A stretch of DNA of 64,000 nt. Source: Diplonema japonicum. Its lineage: Eukaryota; Euglenozoa; Diplonemea; Diplonemida; Diplonemidae. Positions 37,120 to 47,179 of this stretch are shown piece after piece. Below the pieces are notes generated by a model. It did no database searches. It was not told where the DNA came from and saw nothing but the letters and a program-made list of their open reading frames with translations. The translations under genes were made by a program, and so were the position numbers. The DNA lies in NCBI GenBank assembly GCA_964019335.1, contig OZ025738.1, forward strand, positions 1 to 64,000. Direction: 5' to 3'. Positions within the stretch are counted from its first letter, which is position 1, and each line of letters opens with the position of its first letter.

Positions 37120-38676
37120 CTACGGGGTAATGGTCACCATCTCGACGTCGGTGATGGTGCGCATGAGCTCTTCCTCACCTTCGTTCTGCGCTTCGGGAGC
37201 TCGTGCTTGCTCAGCCTCAAGCTCATCGAGCATCCTTCCGTGAAACACGAATGTGAACACAGCGGTCATGCCGAACATGGCAAGGCAGAGGAGGGAGAAC
37301 ATGAGACGCATCCTTTCAGGCTGCATCAGAGGCGCGGTTATAATACCTATTAGCGAGCCACCTGCCGTTGTTAGCAAGTACAGTGACATGACAACAGACT
37401 TCATTGAAGCAGGGGCCTGTGAGTACGCGTATTCCAACCCACCAACAGAAGCAAAGATCTCGCTCGCAGCACCAAGCGTGAACTGCGGAACCTGCCACCA
37501 AACAGAAACCATCTCCTCTCCATTAAGCAATTTGTACTTTCCTTCTACATAGTACCCCCTGCCATCAATCGCAGTCTGCAGCAATGCCGCGCACCCTATC
37601 GCCGCCGCATGCACTACGAACCCTATGATGATTCTCACGAGGTTCGTCGGCATCCTGTTGTACCTTCTCAGCAGGGGGAACAACGTCCCTTCGGATAGCG
37701 GGATTAGAATTACCAAGGTCAGGGCGTTCAGCATGTTCAGCCATTCTGCTGGCATCCAGTCGGGGCGGTCTAATGTCTCGGCTTGCGGGATGTAGTTGGT
37801 GGTTGACTGGTTGTAAGCAAACCAGTACAAAGGAAAGAACAGGAACACCCTGCACGCTTGCGCGGTCTGCATCATGTCCCGTGCAATGGTGTAGTGCTCT
37901 GAGGACGCGAGCGCGTGCATCAGGCTCTGGTTCAAGCCGAAGGGGTTCCGATCTCCCTCTGCCCATGCGTACCGCAACGTCCTTATGTAGTCAGACAGCA
38001 GTGTCCCGCTAGGCGCCCCGTCAATTAGCATCCCTCTAGCTGCGTACAACAGCGCCAAGGAAACACCACCAGCCAATGCAGGAAGCCCGAAAGAGTAGTA
38101 GTACGCAGAACCGGAGTGAAGGAGTGGAGTGATGAGCTGACCGAAAAAGGCACCCAGGTTAATACTCCAATAAAACCACCTGAACGCCGCAGAAGAAAGG
38201 GAGTTCGCCGGCAATTGGTCAGCGAAAAGCGGGAGGACGTTGGCTTTGATGCCCCCGGTGGCACAGCCGATCAGGAACAGGGCAGGGAACAGTAACGTAG
38301 GTTTCAACCAGCCCGACAGCAACGCGCTGGCTGTCAGCAGTACCAATGCTGTCGTGTACACAGCACAGGCAGTGAGGATGGTGCGAAGCTTGCCCAGCTT
38401 GGAGTCGCCAATGTATCCCCCAATGAGGCAAGCCGCGTAGGCCCAGAAGGTAAAACCGTTCACCACAGCGTTCCCTGCAGGCTGCGAGAGCCCCACCTCG
38501 TTCATGAGATACGACATCAGCACCACTGTCACACCGTAATATGCCAGCCGCTCAGACAGCTCAGCCACCATCACTATCTTCGCACTTGCTGGGATGCTCA
38601 TCTTGCCTTCCTTCGCCTTTGCGTCTTCGCTGTCCAGCTCGATATATGGCGTGGTGTTGTCTAAGCCTCTGTTCAT
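37120..38676 (-). CDS. POT/PTR2-family proton-coupled peptide transporter
   Basis: Start MNRGLDNTTPYIELD at 38676; the acceptor TTATGTTACAG lies 24 nt upstream. About 518 residues and 12 helices. Signatures: AELSERLAYYGVTVVLMSYL (ExxERxxYYG in helix 1), GGYIGDSKLGKLRTI (MFS loop 2-3), FLIGCATGGIKANVLPLFAD (family GTGGIKPN type) and FRWFYWSINLGAFFGQL (PTR2 signature FYxxINxG). The C-terminus (MLDELEAEQARAPEAQNEGE) is cytosolic and acidic. Takes up di-/tripeptides or related substrates with protons at the plasma or a vacuolar membrane. Changes from the family consensus (Ala for Pro in KANV) may alter the substrate. Confidence 0.85.
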   Translation of the reverse strand: MNRGLDNTTPYIELDSEDAKAKEGKMSIPASAKIVMVAELSERLAYYGVTVVLMSYLMNEVGLSQPAGNAVVNGFTFWAYAACLIGGYIGDSKLGKLRTILTACAVYTTALVLLTASALLSGWLKPTLLFPALFLIGCATGGIKANVLPLFADQLPANSLSSAAFRWFYWSINLGAFFGQLITPLLHSGSAYYYSFGLPALAGGVSLALLYAARGMLIDGAPSGTLLSDYIRTLRYAWAEGDRNPFGLNQSLMHALASSEHYTIARDMMQTAQACRVFLFFPLYWFAYNQSTTNYIPQAETLDRPDWMPAEWLNMLNALTLVILIPLSEGTLFPLLRRYNRMPTNLVRIIIGFVVHAAAIGCAALLQTAIDGRGYYVEGKYKLLNGEEMVSVWWQVPQFTLGAASEIFASVGGLEYAYSQAPASMKSVVMSLYLLTTAGGSLIGIITAPLMQPERMRLMFSLLCLAMFGMTAVFTFVFHGRMLDELEAEQARAPEAQNEGEEELMRTITDVEMVTITP

Positions 38677-38748
38677 ACACGCACGGGCCACCCCTGCCTG
38701 TAACATAAGGGAACATTGACGAAACGAAAAAGAGAAAATGAAAAGCAC

Positions 38749-39454
38749 TTATAAAGAGCCGATGTTTCTCCCATGGAACATCAGAAGGTGCCCGGGCAAT
38801 GGCTTGTAGGCCACGACACCCTGAGCACCTACAGGAGAACAAAAAGAGAAAAAAAAAAGTATATTGTTTAAAAAAGCAGTAGAAGGGAGGTAGTAGTAGA
38901 GCTGAAGGATCAGGTAAACATAAAGGAAAAAGAAGAGAGAAAAAAAAAAGCAACAAGCAAACAAAAAAAATATAAAATGCGTTTTTTATATCTTATTCTT
39001 CTCAACTGAATAAACCATCAGACACTAGGCCATCAGGCATCTATTTACACACCCAAAGAAGAAAAAAAGCAAAAGGAAAAAGTGAAGAGAAAGGAATATA
39101 CAGAGAAGCATGTTTACCTTAACTGCTTCACAAAGCCGTCTGGCGTACGAGCAGCAACAAGTGCCTCTGCTGACCGTAAGAAAAAGAGCTGTTGATTGTT
39201 GTTTGTGTACAGAAAAGAAAGAAGAAGCGTAGAATTAGAATTATCTAACAGATGTCCTCCATCTTTCTATTCTCCTGCGGGGGTAACAAAAAAAGGGGAG
39301 TGCAAAGAAAACCGCCTATAGTTCTAACTGCTCTTCTTAGAACAATAAAAAGGAAACTCGATAAAGTCTCAGTGTGTATAGGGGTGAGGAAACGTCACTC
39401 TTGGGAGCGGGGGGAAAGCAAAAAAAAAGGGGGGAAAGCGCGGTTAAGGGAGGT
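38749..39454. other. Intergenic with possible small exons
   Basis: On the minus strand, 39190-39122 is bounded by AACAACAATCAACAG and the donor AAG|GTAAAC and is open in a frame with AEALVAARTPDGFVKQL. 38830-38756 follows the acceptor TTCTCCTGTAG and is open in a frame with YKPLPGHLLMFHGRNIGSL then a stop. The phases do not join cleanly, so I do not call a gene. They may be exons of an unrecognised gene. Confidence 0.25.
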
Positions 39455-40540
39455 ACAAACCCCTGCAGGGCCGCCCTTGGGTGGGGAGGATAGCTTCCGA
39501 ACCTTGTCGTCTTCTTCCGTTCTTCTTTTTTCTTTTGGTCCGCCGCCAAAAGAAAAAAAGAAATCAGCGAAAAAAGACAATGTAAAAAATGTAGAATGCT
39601 TCGGCACAAAAGGGATGACAAGTTCCTAGTCAGATCATTTATTCTCTTTTTGTCTTAATCAAAAACTCCATTTCTGAATCAAATAAAAAATCCGATATAT
39701 CAGGTGGAAAAAATCTCACAATGATAGGAAACGAAGTGGTTAGCAACGGCCCACAAAAAAAAATATAAGAGTTAAAGGAGGCCGGTGTTGGCGGCGCCCT
39801 GCACAAGAACTGTCTACTTGACTACAGGGGGCAGTGAAAAAAAGAAAAAACTCTTGCTTTGTGCCCTCGTGGAAACAAGGCCTTTCCCCCCCTCTCCCTT
39901 TTTCAGCCGTAGAAACGATAACTGGCGGGGGGGGAGAAAAAAAAGAAAGAGATGAGATAGAAGAGGTTCCTGTTTTGGAACGCCCCTTGTCTCTACTTAT
40001 CTACCCTGAGGTCTCGGCCTTTCTTTCTTTTTCGGCTGTGCATTCCTCAAAGTATCTCCTTCTCCTGCCAACTCGTTCTGTTCCATCCCAGACTCTTCTT
40101 CGCAGTTCTGCCCTTCTGGCTCTCCGCTGGGAAGATTCGCTTGCCTCTGACCTTCTTCTGTACGCGTGCTGTGTCCCAACGAGGGGCCGTAGAAACTCTG
40201 TGTCGCTTTCTGTTTCATGGTCAGATCACCCTTCTTCCCGTGATCGGCTCAACTCCCAGCTCTAGGGGTGCGTCGTGTACGTTTCTAGCATTCTCTTGTC
40301 CTAGAGAAGCCGGTCTCGTTTTGCTACCACTTCGAACAAGTAGTACTGCGTCTTCCTCAGCAGGTGCTGGTGTGATCGGTGACCACGCGAGCGTTCTATG
40401 TAACTGCAGGTTGGCTTTTCCGTCTTGTTCACCACTACCTCTGCATGTACTTCTTTCTGTTGCACCTCCTCCCACACTGCATTCCCATAGTGCGGAGCAT
40501 TAAAAAAACATAAAAAACTCAAAGTACAGGACAAGCCCCC
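39455..40540 (-). mobile_element. LINE remnants (3' UTR and RT C-terminal scraps)
   Basis: 39455-39490 (cagggccgcccttgggtgg) matches the LINE 3' UTR. On the minus strand, about 40534-40310 gives YGNAVWEEVQQKEVHAEVV and LLRKTQYYLFEVVAKRDRLL, resembling LWDCELAREIQNKEANRAVV and LKGLQLYLLEVVTERDRRL of the 13-kb LINE piece. 39718-39752 (gataggaaacgaagtggttag) recurs at 59468. Several nested, truncated insertions. Confidence 0.45.
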
Positions 40541-40572
40541 CGCTAGAGGGCCGCCCTATGGGAGGGGGGGGT

Positions 40573-42660
40573 CTATCTGTTAATACTCCCCTTCTGGAGC
40601 ATTGCTTTCATCCCGATTGTGGCTGTGAGCGTCTTGCGGAGTCGTGTGATGCGATCCCGCTTGTAGGCGGCCTTCAAATCCATCAGCTTGTCGTGCGTGG
40701 ACTGGGTAGCAAAAATGGGCCTCCTGGAGAAGCCTATAGCTGCCTTTCCTCCAATGGCGATGAGGGATTTCACCCTTTTCTGCTCATCCGCTGGGAAGGG
40801 GCGTCGCTTCTTCCGTGCCCTGCACGCTGCGTTTATCTTTACGATTAGGGCCTTGATTCTGCGTGCCCTATCTTCCAGCAGGCCTCCTAATGATTTACCG
40901 GTCGACCATTCGAAGTCAATGGCTAGCTCCACCGCCGACACCTCCGAGGCGGTGTCCTTCTCCACCCAGCGCAGCTGTGACAACCATTGTAGCAGCAGGT
41001 TCAGGTACTGGGACAGGACCCCACCCACTCCCTCGAGCTCGCCTGCTATCGGAACGGGGCATCTCTTTCCTACTACATTTCGTTCCCACGGTAGCGGCTG
41101 TGTGTTGACGTCCTCCTTCTGCACGAGCTCCACGTCCCGCTTCTCAACCACCACAGCCAAGTATCGTTGCAGTTTTTCCAGGTATGCAAAGGCATGTCCT
41201 CTCGGCAGTATTGCGTGTAGCTCAAGACACAGGGGCCATCCCGTCCTGTCGCGCAGCGGTTCCAAACCGTCCTGTGCCAGCTCGTCCCGTGCGCAGGCAC
41301 ACTCGTAAAGCTGATGGCGGAGTAAGGTTACCGTGTCCGGGTGTGGTGACTCACACAGGTCACACCTGAACCCTTGTGTGCGTGGTACTTCCGTCGTTGG
41401 GACGTGGTCTATGCTGTCCCCGTCTTCCTCGGTGCCATCTCCTTCTGGTGCCAGGGGGACGCTCCTTTGACTCGTACCTGCATGCGGGCTAAGGTAGGGG
41501 ACCCCTCCGGCGATCACCCGTCTCAGGCAGTAGGACATGAGTGGGTCCTTGGCTGTCTTCCACAGTTGGTTGGTTTTGGGATCCGCTCCCGCCTCCATCC
41601 CCTTCATGCTTCTTTCGCTCGCCAGTGACCTGCTCCGGGCTTTCCTCACCGCGTCCCTAAAGGCGTGCCCGCGCTCGGCCCAGGGTTTGTTCCTACAGTC
41701 TAGCAGCTGCGTCCAGTTCCACCCTATGTAGGGGAGCCACCGACATATCAGGTTGCCTACTGGCCCCATTGGGATGGACCCCGTGCCGTACCCCGCAGCG
41801 ATCCGTGTGCATCTCTGTCGCAGTCTCTCGTCGTCAAGCGCTCTGGACACTACCTTCAGGGAGTGGTATATCACATAGGAGAGGGGGTCGCTGGTGTGCC
41901 CCTTCAAGAGGACCGTGTTGACCGCGGTTGGAGATCGTCCACGATGATGCGGGCCCCACAGATTGCATGTTACCCTCGTTGACAACTTCTTGAGTGTCTC
42001 GTCACATGGGGGAGAGAACGGCCCGCTGTAGAGGCATGACGGGAGTACTGTCGTGCTGACCATGTGTGCTTTGGTCTCGAAAGCTAATCTCGTGCACCCT
42101 AGCCGGTCTAGTGAGTCAAGTGCATCCGTGAATGGTCTGTTCCATTTCGTTCCTGTCCTGCGCGTGTTGATCTTCACGCCAAGCCCTTTGAAGTCCGTCA
42201 CTGTCTTGTAAGGTACAGCAACTACCGAGCCTTTCCTAATCGCCGTACGGTCTCCTACGACTCTCGACTTGTAACCCTCTGCGGTGCCAAAGCCAACCGT
42301 CTTTTCCTCGTTGACCTTCATGCCAGTCAGGTCGCAGAACTCCAGAGTCCCTTCGACCGCTGCTTGTAGGGAGTCGCGTAGCTTCGCTAACAGGTAAGCG
42401 TCGTCGGCATATGCTAGCACCTCGGCGTCCGGCGCTACTTGCTCGATGGCCCGTATCATGATGGAGAGCAGGGCGTTGATGACAATGACCGACAACGGGC
42501 ACCCCTGGAGGATTCCGTTTGTGGCCTCAAATGTGTCACCTACTCCTATGGGGTACTTGAACCTCCTTGTGATCTGGGAATACATCCCCTGGATGCTTTC
42601 CCTATGGACTCGTCCATCCCCAGGGCGTTCATGAGGTCAAGTGACAGCTGTTGTGGGACT
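40573..42660 (-). mobile_element. 5'-truncated LINE with reverse transcriptase
   Basis: Minus-strand ORF 42585-40573 (670 codons). RT motifs are GILQGCPLSVIVINALLS (motif B) and EVLAYADDAYLLAKL (catalytic YADD, motif C), then MKVNEEKTVGFG (motif D) and a thumb. A C-terminal CCHC-like finger follows (C-x2-C in FRCDLCESP, H-x4-C in LLRHQLYEC), then LPRGHAFAYLEKLQRYL and a basic end TIGMKAMLQKGSINR. Upstream, motif A context (VPQQLSLDLMNALGMDE) is in another frame, with a 1-nt shift near 42595. Sequence starts abruptly at 42660, right after TTTTTTTTTTAG, so the RT fingers and any ORF1 or endonuclease are missing. It sits 20 nt downstream of the receptor cyclase stop. An inactive copy of the family scattered across the window. 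Confidence 0.8.
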
Positions 42661-42678
42661 AAAAAAAAAAGAAAATCA

Positions 42679-45600
42679 TCAATTATCACGCGAGGCTGCC
42701 GCCATATCGAAGCCACCCGCGGTGCGTCCGTAGGTCCTGAACGCGGTACCCTCAAGTCGCGAGGCAACTGAGAGGAGTACAGGGTCCTTTGTGCTGGAAC
42801 GGATCTGCTTGTAGTCCCCCTCGTGGAAACAAGGGGAATACCCGTCTGGGGCCCAGCCCCACTCGTCTAATGGACTCACTTCATCGACGTCAGAAACGCT
42901 CCCCTCCTCAAGATCGTTCAGCTTCGATAAGTGCTCGATACGTGGCTCGTAAATCATCACCCTCTGCTCGGAAGGAGCCTGCCAGGTGTCAACAGGACGG
43001 ATTACCTTTTTAATACTGGTGTCAAGAGTCAGATCAGCGTGTCCAGGAAGCGATGCAAGAAGGCAGAACGTTCCCATTTCTCTGGCAGTCTCTGCGAGGT
43101 ACCCAGCAGTCTCGACAACGGACCCGATGACAAGGGAAAAGCGGAGATCGCGGGAGCCTGCGTTTCCGTATAGAAGTCCCCCGCTTGCAAGGCCCAGGTT
43201 GCACTTTGTGAACCATTCGCCGTCAGTGTGCTTGAGCTGCCGCTGGAAGACGCGGATGAAGCGGACGGAGTTCATGACGTGCGACGTGCAGTTCTTAGTC
43301 GTGTTCCACGCGGCAACCACAACACCAGAGCAGACAGAGACAACGGTGCCCCCGCACATCTCTACGCAGTGCACCGTCGCAGAGAGAACCTCGTTGACCT
43401 TCACCAACGGGCTTGAAATGCCGGACAGCGAATCGTATGACACTCTGACGTGGCCCACGGTGCCCTGGGACTTCTGGAGGTTGTCCTTCAGCATCTTCGG
43501 TAAGGACGGCGTGTTCCTGCTTGTGTTCGACGTCGATGTGACAGACGCTTCCTTCCGCACTAGAGGGTTCGCTGCCTGCTGCTTGTGGAACTGATTCTCA
43601 ATGTACGTCAGCCTCTCCTTCAAATACTTCGGGATCACCATGCAGTATGCCTGGTTTGGAAGCCCCTTCATCTGGACGGAACCGACGGACACCTGTGACG
43701 GCCAATCAAGAAGTTCCAGATCCAAAGTGTTGAAGGTGTCCTCTGTCATCCCGATCCCACCTCCTACACCCGACGACTCAAGCCTCGCAGCCTTGTTCAC
43801 TGTCGTCCCCATGTAGTCGGAACGGCCAGTCATTGGGGAGTTCTCGAGGTTCAGCTCACCGTAATGCACACCCATCCTTACCCTCAGGCCCTTCCACGCA
43901 CCTTGTTGATACTTGCAAAGAGGTACCTGAAGCAAATCTTGCGGCCACTCCGCGTCGTACAAGTCCTCCTGTGCTGCGAGACAGAATGCTGTGGCATTGT
44001 GCAGAGTCTCGAAGGCTATCATGAAGGCGTCGCCGATGGTCTTAACCTCGTAGCCTTCGAAGTCGTCTATCCTGCGCCTCATAATAGTGTTGTGTGTCCG
44101 CATCGCCTTCTTCATCCCGTTGGGCATGTTGAACCACATCTCAGTGGAGCTTTGGATGTCAGTGAAGACAATGGCCGCCTTCCCGTCTGTGTGGGGTGCG
44201 CGGCGGCCGTAACGAGGGACCTCGCTGTCGCGGTTTGTCTCCTCGTCGAAGAGCGCATCGGGGAGGAATGACTTGTACTCTTTGAGGATCTTGCACACGG
44301 AGTAGAACCCTGCTAGCAACGCCTTGACTTCTGTTAGTCCGCTGTCACGCTTCTGAAGCGACTCCACATCCATTGCCCTTACATACTCCATGTCGACAGC
44401 AAGGCTCACCAACGGACGGGAGATAAGTACAGCAGAATACACAGCAATAGCAACCGCGAGCACTGTCAGGATCACCGCTAAGTCGAGCTGGCGTGTCGCT
44501 GCATCGTCTGCACGGCCCATAATGACGTCCTCTGGCGTCATGTACACCAAGATCCATGAGAACCCTGCGAAGTTCTCACTGCCCGCATCCAAGCCCTGTG
44601 CGTTGACGTGCCATGACTCCGAAACATCGATGGTATGCGTTATCTCGGGGTCGATGAGACTCTCCCCAGCACGCCACTCGTACTGTGACAGCGCTCCTGA
44701 GATGTACGGGGAGTATGTCGCAGTGTTCTCCGGTTGGACAGACGGGTTGGAGGATAGAATTACATTCCCATCTGCGCGATTTATGATAACCACAATCGAC
44801 CTGTGGTGCAGATGCATTCTTCCCAGGAAGTTCTTCGCGGAAGCGACTGTGATCTGAAGGATGCTGGTCGACGCCCTTCCGCTCTGCCGCAGGTTGTCCA
44901 CGGTGATGGACACGAGGTTCTCCATGCCAATCATGGACTGCACGCGGACGTCCTTTGCGAGGTCGGTGGAGATACCTCGGGCAGTGTCGCTTTGAAGCGT
45001 GATCAGAATGCTGCTGAGAGCAATTCCGAAAGAGAGCACGACAAACCCAAGCAAAACCGAGATCGGGATGGAAGGACCATGCACCTTGCGCATCCTCCGT
45101 ACTTCTCTTCGGATGTACTCACCAAGGAATATAAACGAAAACCCGCACACAATACACGTCACTACTAGCAGGATACGGGTTGCAGTCCACTCGTCGTCAT
45201 TGTCCTGAAGATCTGTGTGCGTCCAATATCCGAGGACAAGGTGTAGATCCGTCTCGAGCTGTGCTATAGTAGACTCAGCTGTGACTGCCTGATCGCTGCT
45301 CTTGAAGTACCTGATGATGTTTCTGTAGATGACCTCAGCGCACGTCGCGTACAATGTGCGGCACCCTCCAGAAGGACGGTGCGTGACCCTGTCCCAGAAC
45401 TCCGGGTACTTCTTGTGGCTGTTGCAGAGAATCGGGTTGATGTCGCAGTACCGCTTCATGAGGGTCTCATCATCGAGGACTTCCCTCGTGAGGGGCTCCT
45501 GGTCGTTCCTGAGAAGCGCAATCTCCTTCATGTTGTTGACATAGCGCTGAACAATTTGCATAGCATGCGCCTTGATATCGGGTTGGGACTGACTGTTGAT

Positions 45601-46560
45601 AGCTATGGACCAGTCGCCGGAGCAGCCACGCCCATCGACACCTGGGACAGGAGCTGCTTCGATAATCCAGCTGGGGTGGTCAGCCAAGTGGTAGTTGAGA
45701 TCTTCTGAGTGGTCTGACCATGTGATAATAACAGCGGTCTTATCAGCCATGAAATGTCTGCGACTGTCGCTGGTGGACATCCCGAATGCCTCAAATGGGG
45801 TGATGTCGCCGAACCAATTCTTCCACCTGCGAATCACCTTTGCTGCTTTGGGGTTGTTAATGGTCACCTTCCCGGTGTCGTCCACGACAGTCCCACCACC
45901 CTCTGTTGTCAGCAAGGTTGCCAGCATGTAGGTGATCCTGTTCGTCGAGTCGTCTGTTGGAATTGTGAAGCCGAAGTAAGTGTCGTCGCCTCGCGCCTTC
46001 CGCTCCCCGTCCTGAACGGTGCGCACCACTTCCTCGAAGGTGTCCATTGTCTGGGGCCACGTCACGTTGTACTTGTCGAAGATATCTTTTCTGTAGTAAA
46101 ACACAATCTGGTTCGACTGTGAGGAGACCGACACGACCTTGTCCGGGTTCACCGACGAGCGTCTCTTGAACTTCTCGCGAACGTTCGACAGGTCCAGGCT
46201 AGACATATCCTCCAGATGCCCCTGCAGCGTGGCCACCCATTGCGCATCGAGGTTCATCTGGTCCAAAGCCGGATCTTCCCTAATAAACATCTCCTGGAAG
46301 TACGTGAACCTGTCCTCGTTCATATCACGTGCCCAAGGCTTTATGCCAAAGGCCTCGTTGTCGCCCAGCGAGAGGATCTTCACATCGTTCTCCTTGCTGT
46401 ACTGGTACATTTCTGTGCAGGAGACGATCTCCGCTCTATACACGAAGCTGCTCGACATCCTTATATCCGCCTTTCCAGCATACCGCGTACAGTTGCCACA
46501 CGGAACGGCGCATGAGTACCCTGCAGTCAACTGCAATGCACCCGCAAGCAGCACCAGCAT
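42679..46560 (-). CDS. Receptor-type class III nucleotidyl cyclase with solute-binding-protein ectodomain
   Basis: 1293 residues. Signal peptide MLVLLAGALQLTAGYS. Residues about 50-400 resemble a bacterial extracellular solute-binding protein family 1 (sugar-binding) domain: TFEEVVRTVQDGERKARGDD, RITYMLATLLTTEGGGTVVD, GKVTINNPKAAKVIRRWKNW, FMADKTAVIITWSDH. Helices lie at about 475 (ILLVVTCIVCGFSFIFLGEY) and 508 (ISVLLGFVVLSFGIALSSIL). A second extracellular, Cache-like region follows, then a helix at about 710 (LAVILTVLAVAIAVYSAVLI). The catalytic domain has AAIVFTDIQSSTEMWF, YEVKTIGDAFMIAF, VHYGELNLENSP and DYMGTTVNKAARLESSG, so all key residues are kept. A degenerate C2-like domain follows (NLGLASGGLLYGNAGSRDL). 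Predicted plasma-membrane receptor that senses a small molecule and makes cyclic nucleotide. Confidence 0.85.
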   Translation of the reverse strand: MLVLLAGALQLTAGYSCAVPCGNCTRYAGKADIRMSSSFVYRAEIVSCTEMYQYSKENDVKILSLGDNEAFGIKPWARDMNEDRFTYFQEMFIREDPALDQMNLDAQWVATLQGHLEDMSSLDLSNVREKFKRRSSVNPDKVVSVSSQSNQIVFYYRKDIFDKYNVTWPQTMDTFEEVVRTVQDGERKARGDDTYFGFTIPTDDSTNRITYMLATLLTTEGGGTVVDDTGKVTINNPKAAKVIRRWKNWFGDITPFEAFGMSTSDSRRHFMADKTAVIITWSDHSEDLNYHLADHPSWIIEAAPVPGVDGRGCSGDWSIAINSQSQPDIKAHAMQIVQRYVNNMKEIALLRNDQEPLTREVLDDETLMKRYCDINPILCNSHKKYPEFWDRVTHRPSGGCRTLYATCAEVIYRNIIRYFKSSDQAVTAESTIAQLETDLHLVLGYWTHTDLQDNDDEWTATRILLVVTCIVCGFSFIFLGEYIRREVRRMRKVHGPSIPISVLLGFVVLSFGIALSSILITLQSDTARGISTDLAKDVRVQSMIGMENLVSITVDNLRQSGRASTSILQITVASAKNFLGRMHLHHRSIVVIINRADGNVILSSNPSVQPENTATYSPYISGALSQYEWRAGESLIDPEITHTIDVSESWHVNAQGLDAGSENFAGFSWILVYMTPEDVIMGRADDAATRQLDLAVILTVLAVAIAVYSAVLISRPLVSLAVDMEYVRAMDVESLQKRDSGLTEVKALLAGFYSVCKILKEYKSFLPDALFDEETNRDSEVPRYGRRAPHTDGKAAIVFTDIQSSTEMWFNMPNGMKKAMRTHNTIMRRRIDDFEGYEVKTIGDAFMIAFETLHNATAFCLAAQEDLYDAEWPQDLLQVPLCKYQQGAWKGLRVRMGVHYGELNLENSPMTGRSDYMGTTVNKAARLESSGVGGGIGMTEDTFNTLDLELLDWPSQVSVGSVQMKGLPNQAYCMVIPKYLKERLTYIENQFHKQQAANPLVRKEASVTSTSNTSRNTPSLPKMLKDNLQKSQGTVGHVRVSYDSLSGISSPLVKVNEVLSATVHCVEMCGGTVVSVCSGVVVAAWNTTKNCTSHVMNSVRFIRVFQRQLKHTDGEWFTKCNLGLASGGLLYGNAGSRDLRFSLVIGSVVETAGYLAETAREMGTFCLLASLPGHADLTLDTSIKKVIRPVDTWQAPSEQRVMIYEPRIEHLSKLNDLEEGSVSDVDEVSPLDEWGWAPDGYSPCFHEGDYKQIRSSTKDPVLLSVASRLEGTAFRTYGRTAGGFDMAAASRDN

Positions 46561-47179
46561 TCTTTATTCAATTTGGTTTTGTGTGTGTCGTCTGCTTTGG
46601 TGAAAAGAAAATCATAGTCTCTCCTTATCCAATCCTCTTCCTACCTAATTTAAGGACAGCAACAAGGATTCTGATGATGCTGGATGTGAAGAACTATGAA
46701 GACGCTCGCCAGTCTGACAAGTACGAAGAGCCGGCGGAAGGCAGGAGGACGAACAAGAATCGGAGCTGCGTGTGCCTCAGGAATAACAAGAGCGGAACAA
46801 GAGGCTGCTAAGCTAAAGATACCTGAACCCAAAGAAACACAACATTGCGAACAGGTACCGCTAATACCAGCCTTGATAGGAAAGCCTCGCTAGGTCTCTC
46901 TTCCCTTTTCAATGCGTGTGGCAAATGGGGAGTGCGACGATGCATCTAAAGTGCCATTGATCTTGAGGGAACACAAATAATGAAACAAACAAAAGAAACG
47001 TTGGGGGAAAGGGGTGGGGGAGTGAAAAGCACCTTTTATCAGGGGGTCCTCTTTATGAAAAAAAAAGAAAAATAAAATGGGGCCTTTAGGTTATCGCGAG
47101 CCGGGTTGCGAGAAAAAAAGAAAAGTCTTAAAAAAAATGAAAGTCTTAAAAAAAAAAAAAGAAACCAATCGCTAAGCCA
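46561..47179. other. Intergenic, no supported gene
   Basis: 46650-46832 is open on both strands with protein-like composition (minus: SALVIPEAHAAPILVRPPAF) but no recognised domain. 47040-47165 has A-rich runs likely to be UTR of the downstream gene. Confidence 0.5.
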
